Shown here: positions 17,492 through 25,994 of the stretch, one piece after another
How positions within the stretch are numbered: the stretch's first letter is position 1
How the letters are laid out: each line of letters starts with the position of its first letter
Assembly (NCBI GenBank): GCA_016722575.1
Contig: JADKIY010000002.1
Coordinates: forward strand, 806,001-870,000
DNA: 64,000 nucleotides
Direction: 5' to 3'
From: Elusimicrobiota bacterium
GTDB lineage: Bacteria > Elusimicrobiota > Elusimicrobia > FEN-1173
Position numbers and translations under genes: made by a program
Notes under the pieces: generated by a model
Database searches by the model: none
What the model was told of the DNA's origin: nothing
The model's input: only the letters and a program-made list of their open reading frames with translations

Positions 17492-18092
17492 TTTGGGTCT
17501 CCAAACGTTGGACGACGCCGGGGGCGTCGACGTGTCGCGTCGATTCCAGCAGGGTTTGGCGCGCTCGCCGCAGTCGGGCCTTCACCGAATCCACGGTGAC
17601 GCGCATGATTCGGGCGATTTCGCCGTAATCGAACCCCTGGACCTCCCGCAAAACGAGGACGGTCCGGTAGTCGGGGGATAAATTTTTGAGAAGTTGATGA
17701 ACGTCCAACGCCCGACCGGGGGCGGGGGATCCGTCGGTCCGCCCGGCCAGAATTCCATCCCCTTTTTCCAACAGCGCGTCCAGGGATTCGGCGGGCCGAC
17801 GTTTTCGGGACTTAATAACGTCCAAGCAATGGTTGTGGGCGATTCGGTGGAGCCAGGTGGAAAAAGACGATTCGTTCCGGAACCGGCCCAGGGCTCGGTA
17901 GGCTTTCAGAAACGCCTCTTGGGCGGCGTCCTCGGCCTCGGCGGCGTCCTGAAGGAGGGCCACGCACAGGGACCGAACCCGGGCTTCGTGGCGGCGCACC
18001 AGGGGCTCAAAGGAATCGGGCGTCCCGCCCAGAACCTCCTGGACCAGGGCCCATTCTTCGCGGCGAAGGGTGTCGTCGATGGGGTTCGCCAT
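17481..18092 (-). CDS. ECF-family RNA polymerase sigma factor
   Basis: The product has 203 residues. Region 2 (DAEDAAQEAFLKAYRAL, then FSTWLHRIAHNHCLD) and region 4 (YRTVLVLREVQGFDYGEIA, then VKARLRRAR) are complete. The ATG at 18092 gives the usual ECF length; earlier in-frame starts would add an unlikely Arg/Pro-rich leader. It heads the block with its anti-sigma factor and Spy-like protein, and probably autoregulates. Confidence 0.88.
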   Translation of the reverse strand: MANPIDDTLRREEWALVQEVLGGTPDSFEPLVRRHEARVRSLCVALLQDAAEAEDAAQEAFLKAYRALGRFRNESSFSTWLHRIAHNHCLDVIKSRKRRPAESLDALLEKGDGILAGRTDGSPAPGRALDVHQLLKNLSPDYRTVLVLREVQGFDYGEIARIMRVTVDSVKARLRRARQTLLESTRHVDAPGVVQRLETQNEP

Positions 18093-18201
18093 GGCTGTTG
18101 GACGCCGCGGGGGGGGTGGAAAGTGTCGCCTCCGGGGCGTGGATCCCATTGTAACAGACCCGGCGCGTCCGTGTTGACAGCCCGGAAATGGGGGGACATC
18201 C

Positions 18202-19401
18202 TTGAAGGGCTTCCTCCTTCTCCCCCTTTTTATGGTCCGCCGCACGCGATGGTCGGCCGTTGGTCGATTCTTATTGGTGAGCGGCCTTTCCCTGGCCGCG
18301 ACCCCGCTTTATTTATTGGACCGGGCGGACCGTCCCCCCGCGGCGCCCTCCGTCGTTCTGTTGGCGGGCGGCGACGTCATGGTCGCCCGGCACATCGGCG
18401 TCCTCGCCGGACGGCGGGGCCTTCCCGCCTTGTTCGAAGGCCTTCGGGGGCTGGCCGGGCCCCGGGACATTTTTTTCGCCAACCTGGAATCGCCTTTGGG
18501 ACCCGCCGGGCTCTCCCCCGCTTTCCCGGAAAAACCCTTTAATTTTCTGGGATCCACCGGCACCGCCGCGGCCTTAAAGGAATCCGGTTTTACCCTTGTG
18601 TCCATGGCCAACAACCACGGCATGGACTACGGTCCCGAAGCCATCGCCCACACGACAAACGCCCTGACCGCCGCCGGCGTGGCCTGGGCGGGGGTCGGCG
18701 CCGACGCCACGGACGCCCGGGCCCTGCGCGTCCTTGAACGCCGGGGGATCCGCTTCGGCTTCCTGGCCTACGCCGACGCCCATTCGCCCCGGGTGTTCGC
18801 CGATCGCGATCGGGCCGGCGTGTCGGGTCTTCGTCCGGCCTGGATTTTGGAGGACATCGCGCGCTGGCGCTCCCGGGTGGACGTGCTGGTCGTGTCCCTT
18901 CACTGGGGCATCGAATACGCCGATCGGCCCACCGACCGGCAGCAACGGCTGGCCCGGCGGATCATCGACGCGGGCGCCGACGTGGTGTTGGGCCACCACC
19001 CCCACGTCTTTCAGGGTCTGGAGGAATACAACGGCGGGTTGATTGTTTACAGCCTGGGGAACCTGCTTTTCGATCAACGGGGCGACCGGCGGGACCAAAA
19101 TTACCTGGTGCGTTGCGTCTTTCGAGGAGGGCGCCGGGAGAGCACGGCGCTGGTGCCCCTGGCCCGCCGGGATAAATTTATTCCCGTGCGCGCGGCGTCG
19201 GAAGAGGCCGCCGATATTTTGGCCGAGGCTTCCCGGCGGTCCGCGCCCCTTCAGCGAACGATGCCGGCCTGGCTGCCGATCCCGGCGGCGGGGCCGAGGC
19301 CGAAAGGACCAATGCCGTCGCGCGGTCTCGAAGCGCCGGCTCCGCCGACCGTGGCGCCCCGCCTACTGGCCCGCCGGGAGGACCCGCCGCCGACGCCGTG
19401 A
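18202..19401 (+). CDS. CapA-family (PGA_cap) metallophosphatase-like protein
   Basis: The product has about 399 residues from a TTG at 18202 (G-run 8 nt upstream); an ATG at 18232 has no ribosome site. An N-terminal membrane segment is followed by the CapA fold: LAGGDVMVARHI, FANLESPLG, VSMANNHGMDYG, SLHWGIEY, LGHHPHVFQG and YSLGNLLFD. These carry the metal-binding Asp, Asn and His residues. Relatives act in poly-gamma-glutamate export or wall metabolism; the substrate here is unknown. Its 3' end overlaps the convergent GIY-YIG gene by 39 nt. Confidence 0.8.
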   Translation: MKGFLLLPLFMVRRTRWSAVGRFLLVSGLSLAATPLYLLDRADRPPAAPSVVLLAGGDVMVARHIGVLAGRRGLPALFEGLRGLAGPRDIFFANLESPLGPAGLSPAFPEKPFNFLGSTGTAAALKESGFTLVSMANNHGMDYGPEAIAHTTNALTAAGVAWAGVGADATDARALRVLERRGIRFGFLAYADAHSPRVFADRDRAGVSGLRPAWILEDIARWRSRVDVLVVSLHWGIEYADRPTDRQQRLARRIIDAGADVVLGHHPHVFQGLEEYNGGLIVYSLGNLLFDQRGDRRDQNYLVRCVFRGGRRESTALVPLARRDKFIPVRAASEEAADILAEASRRSAPLQRTMPAWLPIPAAGPRPKGPMPSRGLEAPAPPTVAPRLLARREDPPPTP

Positions 19402-19716
19402 GGGCTTTTTCTTTTGGCTCCCCGCGGTTTTGAGGAATTTTTCCTTTTGGGGCCGGTCCCAGGATTTAATTTGGGCTTCCCGAACCAGGGCCTGGGACCG
19501 GGTAAGGCCGTCTTCCCGAAAACGAAGGTCGACCGGCCGCCGGGACCGGGTGTAGGCGGCGCCTTTCCCCGCGTTGTGCTGGCCCAGACGCCGTTCCACG
19601 TCCTTGGCCACCCCCGTGTAAAACGAACCGTCCACGCACCGCACAATATAAACGCTCCACTCGGACGGTCCCCCGTCGGCCATCCGGCGGATCATGTTCA
19701 AGTAGGTTTTTTCCAC
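19363..19716 (-). CDS. GIY-YIG nuclease-domain protein (UPF0213 type)
   Basis: The product has 117 residues. SVYIVRCVDGSFYTGVAKDVERR holds, in two parts, the GIY-like (VYI) and YIG-like (YTG) strands and the catalytic Arg; HNAGKGAAYTRSRRPV and the late Glu in REAQIKSW complete the single-domain UPF0213 pattern. A basic tail (SRRRRRV) follows. Last gene of the leftward lipid block, 24 nt after the desaturase. Confidence 0.8.
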   Translation of the reverse strand: MEKTYLNMIRRMADGGPSEWSVYIVRCVDGSFYTGVAKDVERRLGQHNAGKGAAYTRSRRPVDLRFREDGLTRSQALVREAQIKSWDRPQKEKFLKTAGSQKKKPSRRRRRVLPAGQ

Positions 19717-19740
19717 GATGGAATTCTTACCCTCGGACCT

Positions 19741-20763
19741 TCAACGGGAAGCCCGAAAAGGTCCGACCGCGGCATTGAAGGAAGGAGTCCGGACGAATTC
19801 GACTTGCTTGGCGACGGGACGAATCCGCGCCCCCGCTTCAGCGCCGGGCAAAACCAGAAGAGCCAAAACAAGCGCGGTCGCTCGAACGACCGGGACAACG
19901 ACGGCGGGAAAACCAATCTTCCCCCGCCCCCGGGCCAGGACGCGGGCGGGCGGACGCCGGAGATCCCACACCACGCCCAATGCCTTCAGAGCCCGCAACA
20001 GATAAAAAGTCACGTCGAATTCCCACCAGTAGAAGCCTTGATTGACCGATGACGGGTAATAGTGGTGGTTGTTGTGCCAACCCTCCCCCAAGGTGATCAA
20101 GGCCAGCAGGCCGCTGTTGCGGCTGGTGTCGCGGGTGGGGAAACGACGCCGCCCGAACAGGTGACAGGCGGAATTGATCAGAAACGTGGAATGCCACAGG
20201 ACGGTCGTGGCGACGAAGAACCCCCACAGCAGGCCGGGCACCCCACCGAGGACCAAACACGCCGCCGCCCAAAGAATCGGCGGTACTAAAAAATGCGCGT
20301 TCAGCCAGCGCAATTCCGGGTAGCGGGCGAAATCGGGAATGACGCGCCAATTGGTCTCGTCGTATTTGGAGTCCAGAACCCAGCCGACGTGGGCCCACCA
20401 AAATCCGTCCCGGACGGCGGAGTGAATGTCCCGGACCCCGTCGGACTCTTGGTGGTGAACCCGGTGATGGGCCGCCCACCATAGCGGGCCCTTTTGGGAA
20501 GCCGAGGCCCCCAGCCAAGCCAGGACGAACTGGAAGAACCGGCTCGTTTTGTAGGACCGGTGGGAAAAATACCGGTGATATCCGGCGGTGATTCCGAATT
20601 TGCGAAGGAGAAAAGAAGCGGCGGCCAAGACCAAGGCCGTTTTTGTCACCGGGCCCCAGAGCGCCGCCAGGGCGACCAGGTGGACGGCCCCGAAGGCCGC
20701 CAGATTCGCCCTCCCCCGGTAACCTCCCGGCGGCGGCGTATTTAAATTATTCGGTCTTTCCAT
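19741..20763 (-). CDS. Membrane fatty acyl desaturase (delta-9 type)
   Basis: The product has 340 residues. Three histidine boxes are intact: HRYFSH, HRVHH and HNNHH, the di-iron ligands of acyl-CoA/acyl-lipid desaturases. Two hydrophobic hairpins flank them. The ATG at 20763 has AGGA 10 nt upstream; a GTG at 20772 is an alternative. The last 60 residues (after RVLARGRGK) are an extra hydrophobic and basic extension. It likely introduces a cis double bond that the methyltransferases upstream in the operon can modify. Confidence 0.85.
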   Translation of the reverse strand: MERPNNLNTPPPGGYRGRANLAAFGAVHLVALAALWGPVTKTALVLAAASFLLRKFGITAGYHRYFSHRSYKTSRFFQFVLAWLGASASQKGPLWWAAHHRVHHQESDGVRDIHSAVRDGFWWAHVGWVLDSKYDETNWRVIPDFARYPELRWLNAHFLVPPILWAAACLVLGGVPGLLWGFFVATTVLWHSTFLINSACHLFGRRRFPTRDTSRNSGLLALITLGEGWHNNHHYYPSSVNQGFYWWEFDVTFYLLRALKALGVVWDLRRPPARVLARGRGKIGFPAVVVPVVRATALVLALLVLPGAEAGARIRPVAKQVEFVRTPSFNAAVGPFRASR

Positions 20764-21253
20764 TCGATTCACGTCCTTTGCGCTCCGCCAAATGCCGAAA
20801 AACCGTTTTTAGAATTCGAGCGCCCAAAAACCCGGCGGGGACTCCCAGGACCAGCCACACCGCGATCCCGGCCAAACCCGACCCGCCGAATTTTCGAAGA
20901 AACACCACCGGCCCGGTCAAAAATTCCTGGACGAGCGTGATCGGGTTCAAGGGCACCGGATCCAATCGGAAAACCCATTCCCCCAAACGCACGAACCCCG
21001 GCAACAAAATCAATTCCAAGGGATACACCAAATGGTTCGCCAATTGGAGGGCCACGTGGTTCAAACGCCCCAGGGCCCCGGCGGCGAGGCAGAGGACCGT
21101 CGTCGATCCCAAAATCGGATTGACCCCGATCACCACGCCCACGGCGCAACTGGCCGCGAGCCCTTCGGGCGTCGCCCCCTGGCGAAGCTGTTCAAGGAGC
21201 GGGCGCAACACCCGCCGGCGAAACCACCCCTCCGCGAGGACTTTAGGATCCAC
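20747..21253 (-). CDS. DUF2062 membrane protein
   Basis: The product has 168 residues from a GTG at 21253. It shows the DUF2062 core: an amphipathic start (LRPLLEQLRQGATPEGLAAS), then GVVIGVNPILGSTTVLCLAAG and a second pair of membrane segments near the C-terminus. The function of the family is unclear. Overlaps of 11 and 17 nt with both neighbours place it firmly in the operon. Confidence 0.7.
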   Translation of the reverse strand: MDPKVLAEGWFRRRVLRPLLEQLRQGATPEGLAASCAVGVVIGVNPILGSTTVLCLAAGALGRLNHVALQLANHLVYPLELILLPGFVRLGEWVFRLDPVPLNPITLVQEFLTGPVVFLRKFGGSGLAGIAVWLVLGVPAGFLGARILKTVFRHLAERKGRESNGKTE

Positions 21254-21578
21254 GGCGAAGCAACAGGTCCGCCGGGCGCGCCTCGACCGGCAAGCGGAAG
21301 GTCTCGATGAGCACGTAAAGGGACATCGTGATGTTCCCCCCGGCCATGATGAGCGCAAACCAAAGCACCCGCTTCGCCCAGGACACTTCCTTGTAAAACA
21401 CCCAGGCGTAAAACGTCAGGAACCCGCCATAAGCGTCGGCGAGGGTCGCCAGGGCCCAGGGCTCCGCCGACAGGCCGGGCCAAGCTTCCCACAGCGGCCG
21501 CTTCAAGCTGGCCGCCACCGTGACCCAAACCATGAACAGAAAAATTCCGCCGAACAGCGCGCGCAACGATCGAATCAT
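21243..21578 (-). CDS. DUF1475 membrane protein
   Basis: The product has 111 residues with three membrane segments (GGIFLFMVWVTVAA, GGFLTFYAWVFYKE, RVLWFALIMAGGNI followed by TMSLYVL). The RVLWF..I...GNI...YVL pattern matches DUF1475. It starts 1 nt before the stop of the chalcone-isomerase-like gene. No catalytic residues are apparent. Confidence 0.65.
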   Translation of the reverse strand: MIRSLRALFGGIFLFMVWVTVAASLKRPLWEAWPGLSAEPWALATLADAYGGFLTFYAWVFYKEVSWAKRVLWFALIMAGGNITMSLYVLIETFRLPVEARPADLLLRRGS

Positions 21579-21579
21579 G

Positions 21580-22143
21580 CTAGAGGACTCCCAACAAGCC
21601 TTTTTGTAAATTCCGCTGCTCCCGTTTATCGCTGGCCCATATGGAAAGAAAGGACCGCTGAAATCCCTTGCCGGGAATCACGCACTTCAGAACGCCGCCC
21701 TCGTAAAAACGCGTTTGGTCGCCCGTTAATTCAAAGCTTTGGACCGTGCCGCGATGGAGGGCGCCCAGGGATTGTTTAAAAACCGCCAAATCCCGGGCGC
21801 TTTCCGCGTAGGGACGATCGTTGAATTCCCGGAAATGGTAGTCCCAGGCCCGGGCGTTGTTGTGGGCGTCCACCCGACGGAGAAACGTGAAATCCATTCG
21901 AAGGGGGCCCGCGGCCTCCCGAAGCGATTGGGCCGAACGAAGGGGCGACTCCGTGTATAGGGCGGCCACAAACACCTTGAGCCCCAGAAACGTCGCCTTG
22001 CCGATTCCCGTGCCCTGGAGGCGCAGGGTTTGTTCTCCCATGCGGTGCTCCTCGGGGATGTTCATTTTCTCCACGCGCCGGTCCGCCGACGCGGGCGAGG
22101 CGATCGCCGCCAAGGCCAACGCCGAAAGGAGGAATCGTTTCAT
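21580..22143 (-). CDS. Chalcone-isomerase-like periplasmic protein
   Basis: The product has 187 residues. A signal peptide (LALAAIASPASA) is followed by LRLQGTGIGKATFLGLKVF and VAALYTESP, the opening of the bacterial chalcone-isomerase-like fold, a lipid/fatty-acid-binding fold. ATG at 22143 overlaps the upstream stop by 4 nt. In this operon it is more likely to bind or carry fatty acyl groups than to act on flavonoids. Confidence 0.75.
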   Translation of the reverse strand: MKRFLLSALALAAIASPASADRRVEKMNIPEEHRMGEQTLRLQGTGIGKATFLGLKVFVAALYTESPLRSAQSLREAAGPLRMDFTFLRRVDAHNNARAWDYHFREFNDRPYAESARDLAVFKQSLGALHRGTVQSFELTGDQTRFYEGGVLKCVIPGKGFQRSFLSIWASDKREQRNLQKGLLGVL

Positions 22144-23183
22144 CCCCGGCCCCCGTTTTTGAACCGGTAATGGCCCACGCCCCATTGGGCGCCGTTTTGG
22201 TAACCGAACAGTTCGGCGCAGGCCATAAAGAAAATCCGCCAGCGTTGGAACCACCGGTCCCGCGCCGCGCGCCCGTAGACATTTTCCAGAATGGGACGGA
22301 TTTCCCGCCGGTGGGCGTCCAGGTTGTCGAGCCACGCCTCGGAGGTCCGGGCGTAGTGGGTGCCGTCCCACCGCCAATCCTTTTCCAGCGTCAAATGTTT
22401 TTGGAAGCGGGGCAGTAGGCCGTGGCCGGGCATTTGGCCGCCCGTGAAAAAATACCGCCCCATCCAGTTGTCCTCCCCCTCGGCCTCGAAGGGGTAGGAG
22501 AACGCCCGATGGGTGAACACGTGGACGAAGAGCTTGCCCGCGGGCGTCATCCAACGCGAGAGCCGCTCAAAGAGAGTCTCGTAATTCTTTAAGTGTTCGA
22601 ACATTTCCACGCTGACGATTCGATCAAAGAGAGGATACTCCTTTTCCAAATCCGCCACGTCCGCGATGTTGCGGGTGATCACCCGCAAATTCGTCAATCC
22701 CCGGGAGCGGGCCGCCTCTTCGATGAACTCCCGCTGGGGCGCCGAATTGGACAAAGACAGAATTTGGGCCCGGGGGAACCGTTCCGCCATAAAGAGGCTC
22801 AAGGAGCCCCAGCCGCAGCCGAGTTCCAGGATTTTCTGCCCGTCCATCAATTCGGCCCGGGCCGCGGTTTCCGACAGCGCGGCCTCCTCGGATTCGTCCA
22901 GGGTCGTGTTCGCGGCGGGCCAGTAGCCCGAACTGTATTTCCGGTGGCGGCCCAACACGAGGCCGAAAAACGCCGGGGGCAATTCGTAGTGCTGGCGGTT
23001 GGCGTCAACGGTGTGAACCGCCAGAGGTCCGCGGCGAAGGTCCTCGGCGTAGCGTTCCTCGGCGTCGGCGGGCCGGGCGCCCAGGGCGTCCAGCCGTTGG
23101 CGGCAAAGGCGGCGAATGCCCGCGCGAACGACGGCATCGGGCAACCAGCCCCGCTCCATGGCGTTGATCAGGGCGGCGATCAT
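22140..23183 (-). CDS. Cyclopropane-fatty-acid-synthase-like methyltransferase, second copy
   Basis: The product has 347 residues. The SAM-binding loop ILELGCGWGSLSLFMAE, QREFIEEAARSRGL and VSVEMFEHLKNYETLF identify a COG2230-type methyltransferase. It is shorter than its operon partner at 23956 and lacks that protein's N-terminal domain, resembling the subgroup found next to DUF1295 genes. Likely methylates unsaturated acyl chains; the exact product (cyclopropane or branched methyl) is open. Confidence 0.8.
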   Translation of the reverse strand: MIAALINAMERGWLPDAVVRAGIRRLCRQRLDALGARPADAEERYAEDLRRGPLAVHTVDANRQHYELPPAFFGLVLGRHRKYSSGYWPAANTTLDESEEAALSETAARAELMDGQKILELGCGWGSLSLFMAERFPRAQILSLSNSAPQREFIEEAARSRGLTNLRVITRNIADVADLEKEYPLFDRIVSVEMFEHLKNYETLFERLSRWMTPAGKLFVHVFTHRAFSYPFEAEGEDNWMGRYFFTGGQMPGHGLLPRFQKHLTLEKDWRWDGTHYARTSEAWLDNLDAHRREIRPILENVYGRAARDRWFQRWRIFFMACAELFGYQNGAQWGVGHYRFKNGGRG

Positions 23184-23941
23184 GGGCGGGCCCCCGTGCG
23201 GGGAAACCAGGGGACGAAGGCGCTGGTGGTCCGTTGGTAGTCCCGGTAATCGTCCCCCCGGGAAACCAAGGCCTGGGCCTCCGTCGGCGGAATGCCGGAG
23301 ACTTTGGTCAGCAGGACCAGCAAAAGGAGGGGCCCCGCCAGGGACCACGCCCCGCCCGGGGCCCCGAGAGACATCGGGACGTAGGCGCACCAAAGAAGCC
23401 ATTCAAAAAAGTAATTGGGATGGCGGGAGGTCCGCCACAGCCCGACCCGACAGGTTTTGCCCCGGTTGGCCGGGTCCGCCCGGAACCGCGCCAACTGGCG
23501 ATCGGCCAGGGATTCCCCGAGGAGCGCCACCGCCCAAAGCCCGAGGCCGACGGCGTCCCACCGCGACGGAAAAGGGGCCCCGCTTCCCAGAGCGGCCCGA
23601 AAGGTGAGAGGGAGAAGAAAAACCAGAAGTCCCTGGACCATGTAAAAAAGGTAAAAGACCGCCGGGTTCCATTCCCGTCGGAAACGGGCGTAGCGGCCGT
23701 CCTCGACGCCCGTGCGGACTCGATTGAAATACAGATACCCCGCCAGTCGGAGGGACCAGATCCCCACCAGGCCGGCGATCACAACCCGACGAAGGGGCAA
23801 TCCACCCGAGCTCCAGGCCAAAAAGGCCGTTTGCAGGCCGATGCCCAGGGCCCAGGCGGCGTCCACGGCGGTGGCGTTTTGGGTTCGCCGCTGTTGAAGC
23901 CACAAGAGGCTGAAAACCGCCCAGATTAAAATTGCGCTCAT
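23180..23941 (-). CDS. DUF1295 / steroid 5-alpha-reductase-like membrane protein
   Basis: The product has 253 residues and about seven membrane segments. GLWRTSRHPNYFFEWLLW near residue 180 is the hallmark of the DUF1295/ICMT-like group, whose C-terminal half binds a cofactor. SLRLAGYLYFNRVRTG is also typical. Such proteins are reductases or methyltransferases of lipid-like substrates and recur beside cyclopropane-synthase genes. It overlaps the next gene by 4 nt. Confidence 0.8.
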   Translation of the reverse strand: MSAILIWAVFSLLWLQQRRTQNATAVDAAWALGIGLQTAFLAWSSGGLPLRRVVIAGLVGIWSLRLAGYLYFNRVRTGVEDGRYARFRREWNPAVFYLFYMVQGLLVFLLPLTFRAALGSGAPFPSRWDAVGLGLWAVALLGESLADRQLARFRADPANRGKTCRVGLWRTSRHPNYFFEWLLWCAYVPMSLGAPGGAWSLAGPLLLLVLLTKVSGIPPTEAQALVSRGDDYRDYQRTTSAFVPWFPRTGARP

Positions 23942-23955
23942 CCAAAGTCCCGGCG

Positions 23956-25239
23956 TCAAAGGTCCCCCAGGAGCGCCGCGCCGCGGAAATCGGGCTTGGT
24001 GAAAAGAAATTGCCCCACGCCGATGCTTTTTTCCTGAAACCCGCCCTCGCAGTAGCCGAAATAAAATTGCCAAAGGCGGTAGAGGGTTTCCGGATAACCC
24101 AGGGCCAGCACCTTTTCCCGATTGGCCGCGAGGCGGTCGCTCCAGGCCTCCAGCGTCCGGGCGTAGTGGGGGGTCAGGTCCTCCTGGTGGGCCAAAAACA
24201 GATCGGTCCGCCGGGCCACGGCGCCGGCGATGGCCGACACGCTGGGAATGCCGGAGCCCGGGAAGATGTGCTTTTGAATGAAGTCCACGGCGTTCCGGGC
24301 CGCGTCGTAGTATTGATCGCGGATCAGGATGGATTGCAACAACATGCTCCCGTCGGGTTTGAGGCGGTCCGAGCAGGTTTTGAAATAAACCTCCAGGTTG
24401 TCCAATCCCACGGCCTCGATCATTTCGATGGACACCAGCTTGTCGTATTGTCCCCGAAGGTGGCGGTAGTCCTCCTTGAGCAGGGTGATTTTCCCCTCAA
24501 GCCCGGCGGCCTTGATCCGCGCCCGCGCCCGGTCGTGCTGGGCCGTCGAGATGGTCGTGGTGGTCACGCGGCAGCCGTAATTCCGCGCGGCGTGGAGGGC
24601 GAACCCGCCCCAGCCGGTGCCGATTTCCAACAGGTGGTCAGCGGGCGCGAGCCGGAGCTTCCGGCAAATCCGGTCGTTCTTCTCGGTGGAGGCCTCCAGA
24701 AGCGTGCTGTCCTCCCGGGGGAATATGCCGCAACTATACATCCAGGTCTCGTCCAGGAACTGGGCGAAAAAGTCGTCGCCCAGGTCGTAGTGGGCCCGGA
24801 TGTTTTCCCGGGACCCTTCGATGGAATTGCGGCGCAGGCGGTGAAGCGCCCGCTCCAGGGGCCGTCGCACCGCGCCCCAGCCGCTGTCCAGGGCGTTCAA
24901 GGCCTCGCGGTTCGCCACGAAAATGCGAATCAAGGCGGTCAAATCGTCCGCCGTCCAATCGCCTTCGGCGTAACTCTCCCCCGCCCCCACGCTGCCGCCC
25001 AAAAGCGCCCGGGCGTAGAAACGGGGACGCCGGACCGTGAGCCGCGCCTGGGCGAAGGCCCGGTCCGCCGCTTCGCCAAAGACCCGGGAAGTCCCGGCCG
25101 CCTCGTCGACCAATTCCAATCGGCCCCGGCGAAGCCCTTCCAGTTTCCCGGCCAACACCCGGCCCAGCCAACGGTCCAGGGCGCCGACCCCGAATCCCCG
25201 GCTTTCCACCCGGGGCCGCTCCAACAAACCTTCGTTCAT
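23956..25239 (-). CDS. cfa: Cyclopropane-fatty-acyl-phospholipid synthase
   Basis: The product has 427 residues. An N-terminal SCP2-like lipid domain (to about residue 130) precedes the SAM methyltransferase: IRAHYDLGDDFF, MYSCGIFPREDST, LLEIGTGWGGFALHAA, VSIEMIEAVG and DFIQKHIFPGSGIPS. These are the signature segments of bona fide Cfa enzymes, which add a methylene bridge to cis double bonds of membrane phospholipids. Length and motif order fit the family. Confidence 0.9.
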   Translation of the reverse strand: MNEGLLERPRVESRGFGVGALDRWLGRVLAGKLEGLRRGRLELVDEAAGTSRVFGEAADRAFAQARLTVRRPRFYARALLGGSVGAGESYAEGDWTADDLTALIRIFVANREALNALDSGWGAVRRPLERALHRLRRNSIEGSRENIRAHYDLGDDFFAQFLDETWMYSCGIFPREDSTLLEASTEKNDRICRKLRLAPADHLLEIGTGWGGFALHAARNYGCRVTTTTISTAQHDRARARIKAAGLEGKITLLKEDYRHLRGQYDKLVSIEMIEAVGLDNLEVYFKTCSDRLKPDGSMLLQSILIRDQYYDAARNAVDFIQKHIFPGSGIPSVSAIAGAVARRTDLFLAHQEDLTPHYARTLEAWSDRLAANREKVLALGYPETLYRLWQFYFGYCEGGFQEKSIGVGQFLFTKPDFRGAALLGDL

Positions 25240-25994
25240 GGTTTTACTCCGGCGGGGTGGGGAAAAAAAGGAGCCCGCTTCAGCCACAACCGCATCGCCT
25301 GCCAATGGATCATCAAAACCGTCTTGAGCGTCGACGCCGGGTAAAAAAGCAGGGAGGCGGCCACGGCCCCGGGGCTCCAGGGCGTCCGCTTCAGCCGGAG
25401 CGTCGCGTCGAACATCCGGTCGGCGCCGCCCAAGGGCACGTTGTCCATGTGGACGAACAGGTCCGGCCCGGGCGCGCTGAAGTTCCACCGGTAGCGCTGG
25501 GCCATGTCCATGAACGGCGACACGTGAAAGGCCTTGTCGAACTCGAATTGCTGGGTCCCCTCCGCCCCCGAGCACCGGAGAACGTAGGCGTGGCGCTCCT
25601 TCCAGGGCGTGTTGGTGATCTCCGCGACGACGAAGTCCACCCGGGCGCCCGCCGCGTCGAAGCAGTAATAGAAGCTCACGGGGTTAAAGCAGTGGCCGAA
25701 GGTTCGAATTTGGGTCAAAAGCCGGATGGGCCCCGCGGGACGCCGCCCGGTTTCTTTTTCCACCCGGTCCCGCACTTCCGCGTCCAGGGGCCGGGCCGGG
25801 TCGCCCAAATAATCCGCCCGGTGAAAAGCGAAGAGCCCCCGGCGGTTGAAGGAAAAAAGACCGGGGAGCCGGAAGAGCGACGGTATTTCCGCCAGATCCA
25901 GATAGAAATAGAAAACCGAATAGGCGAATTCGTTGCCCACGGGCTCAAACCGCCGGTGGCGCACCCGGCCGTGGTAAAGGGCGCTTTGGATCAT
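25236..25994 (-). CDS. DUF1365 protein
   Basis: The product has 252 residues. It begins SALYHGRVRHRRFEPVGNEF and has FGHCFNPVSFYYCFD and AEITNTPWKERHAYVL, the constant core of DUF1365. The family is almost always between a COG2907 flavoprotein and a Cfa-like gene, as here, and in Rhodobacter such genes belong to the singlet-oxygen-stress regulon. The molecular role is unknown. Four-nt overlaps on both sides. Confidence 0.85.
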   Translation of the reverse strand: MIQSALYHGRVRHRRFEPVGNEFAYSVFYFYLDLAEIPSLFRLPGLFSFNRRGLFAFHRADYLGDPARPLDAEVRDRVEKETGRRPAGPIRLLTQIRTFGHCFNPVSFYYCFDAAGARVDFVVAEITNTPWKERHAYVLRCSGAEGTQQFEFDKAFHVSPFMDMAQRYRWNFSAPGPDLFVHMDNVPLGGADRMFDATLRLKRTPWSPGAVAASLLFYPASTLKTVLMIHWQAMRLWLKRAPFFPHPAGVKP

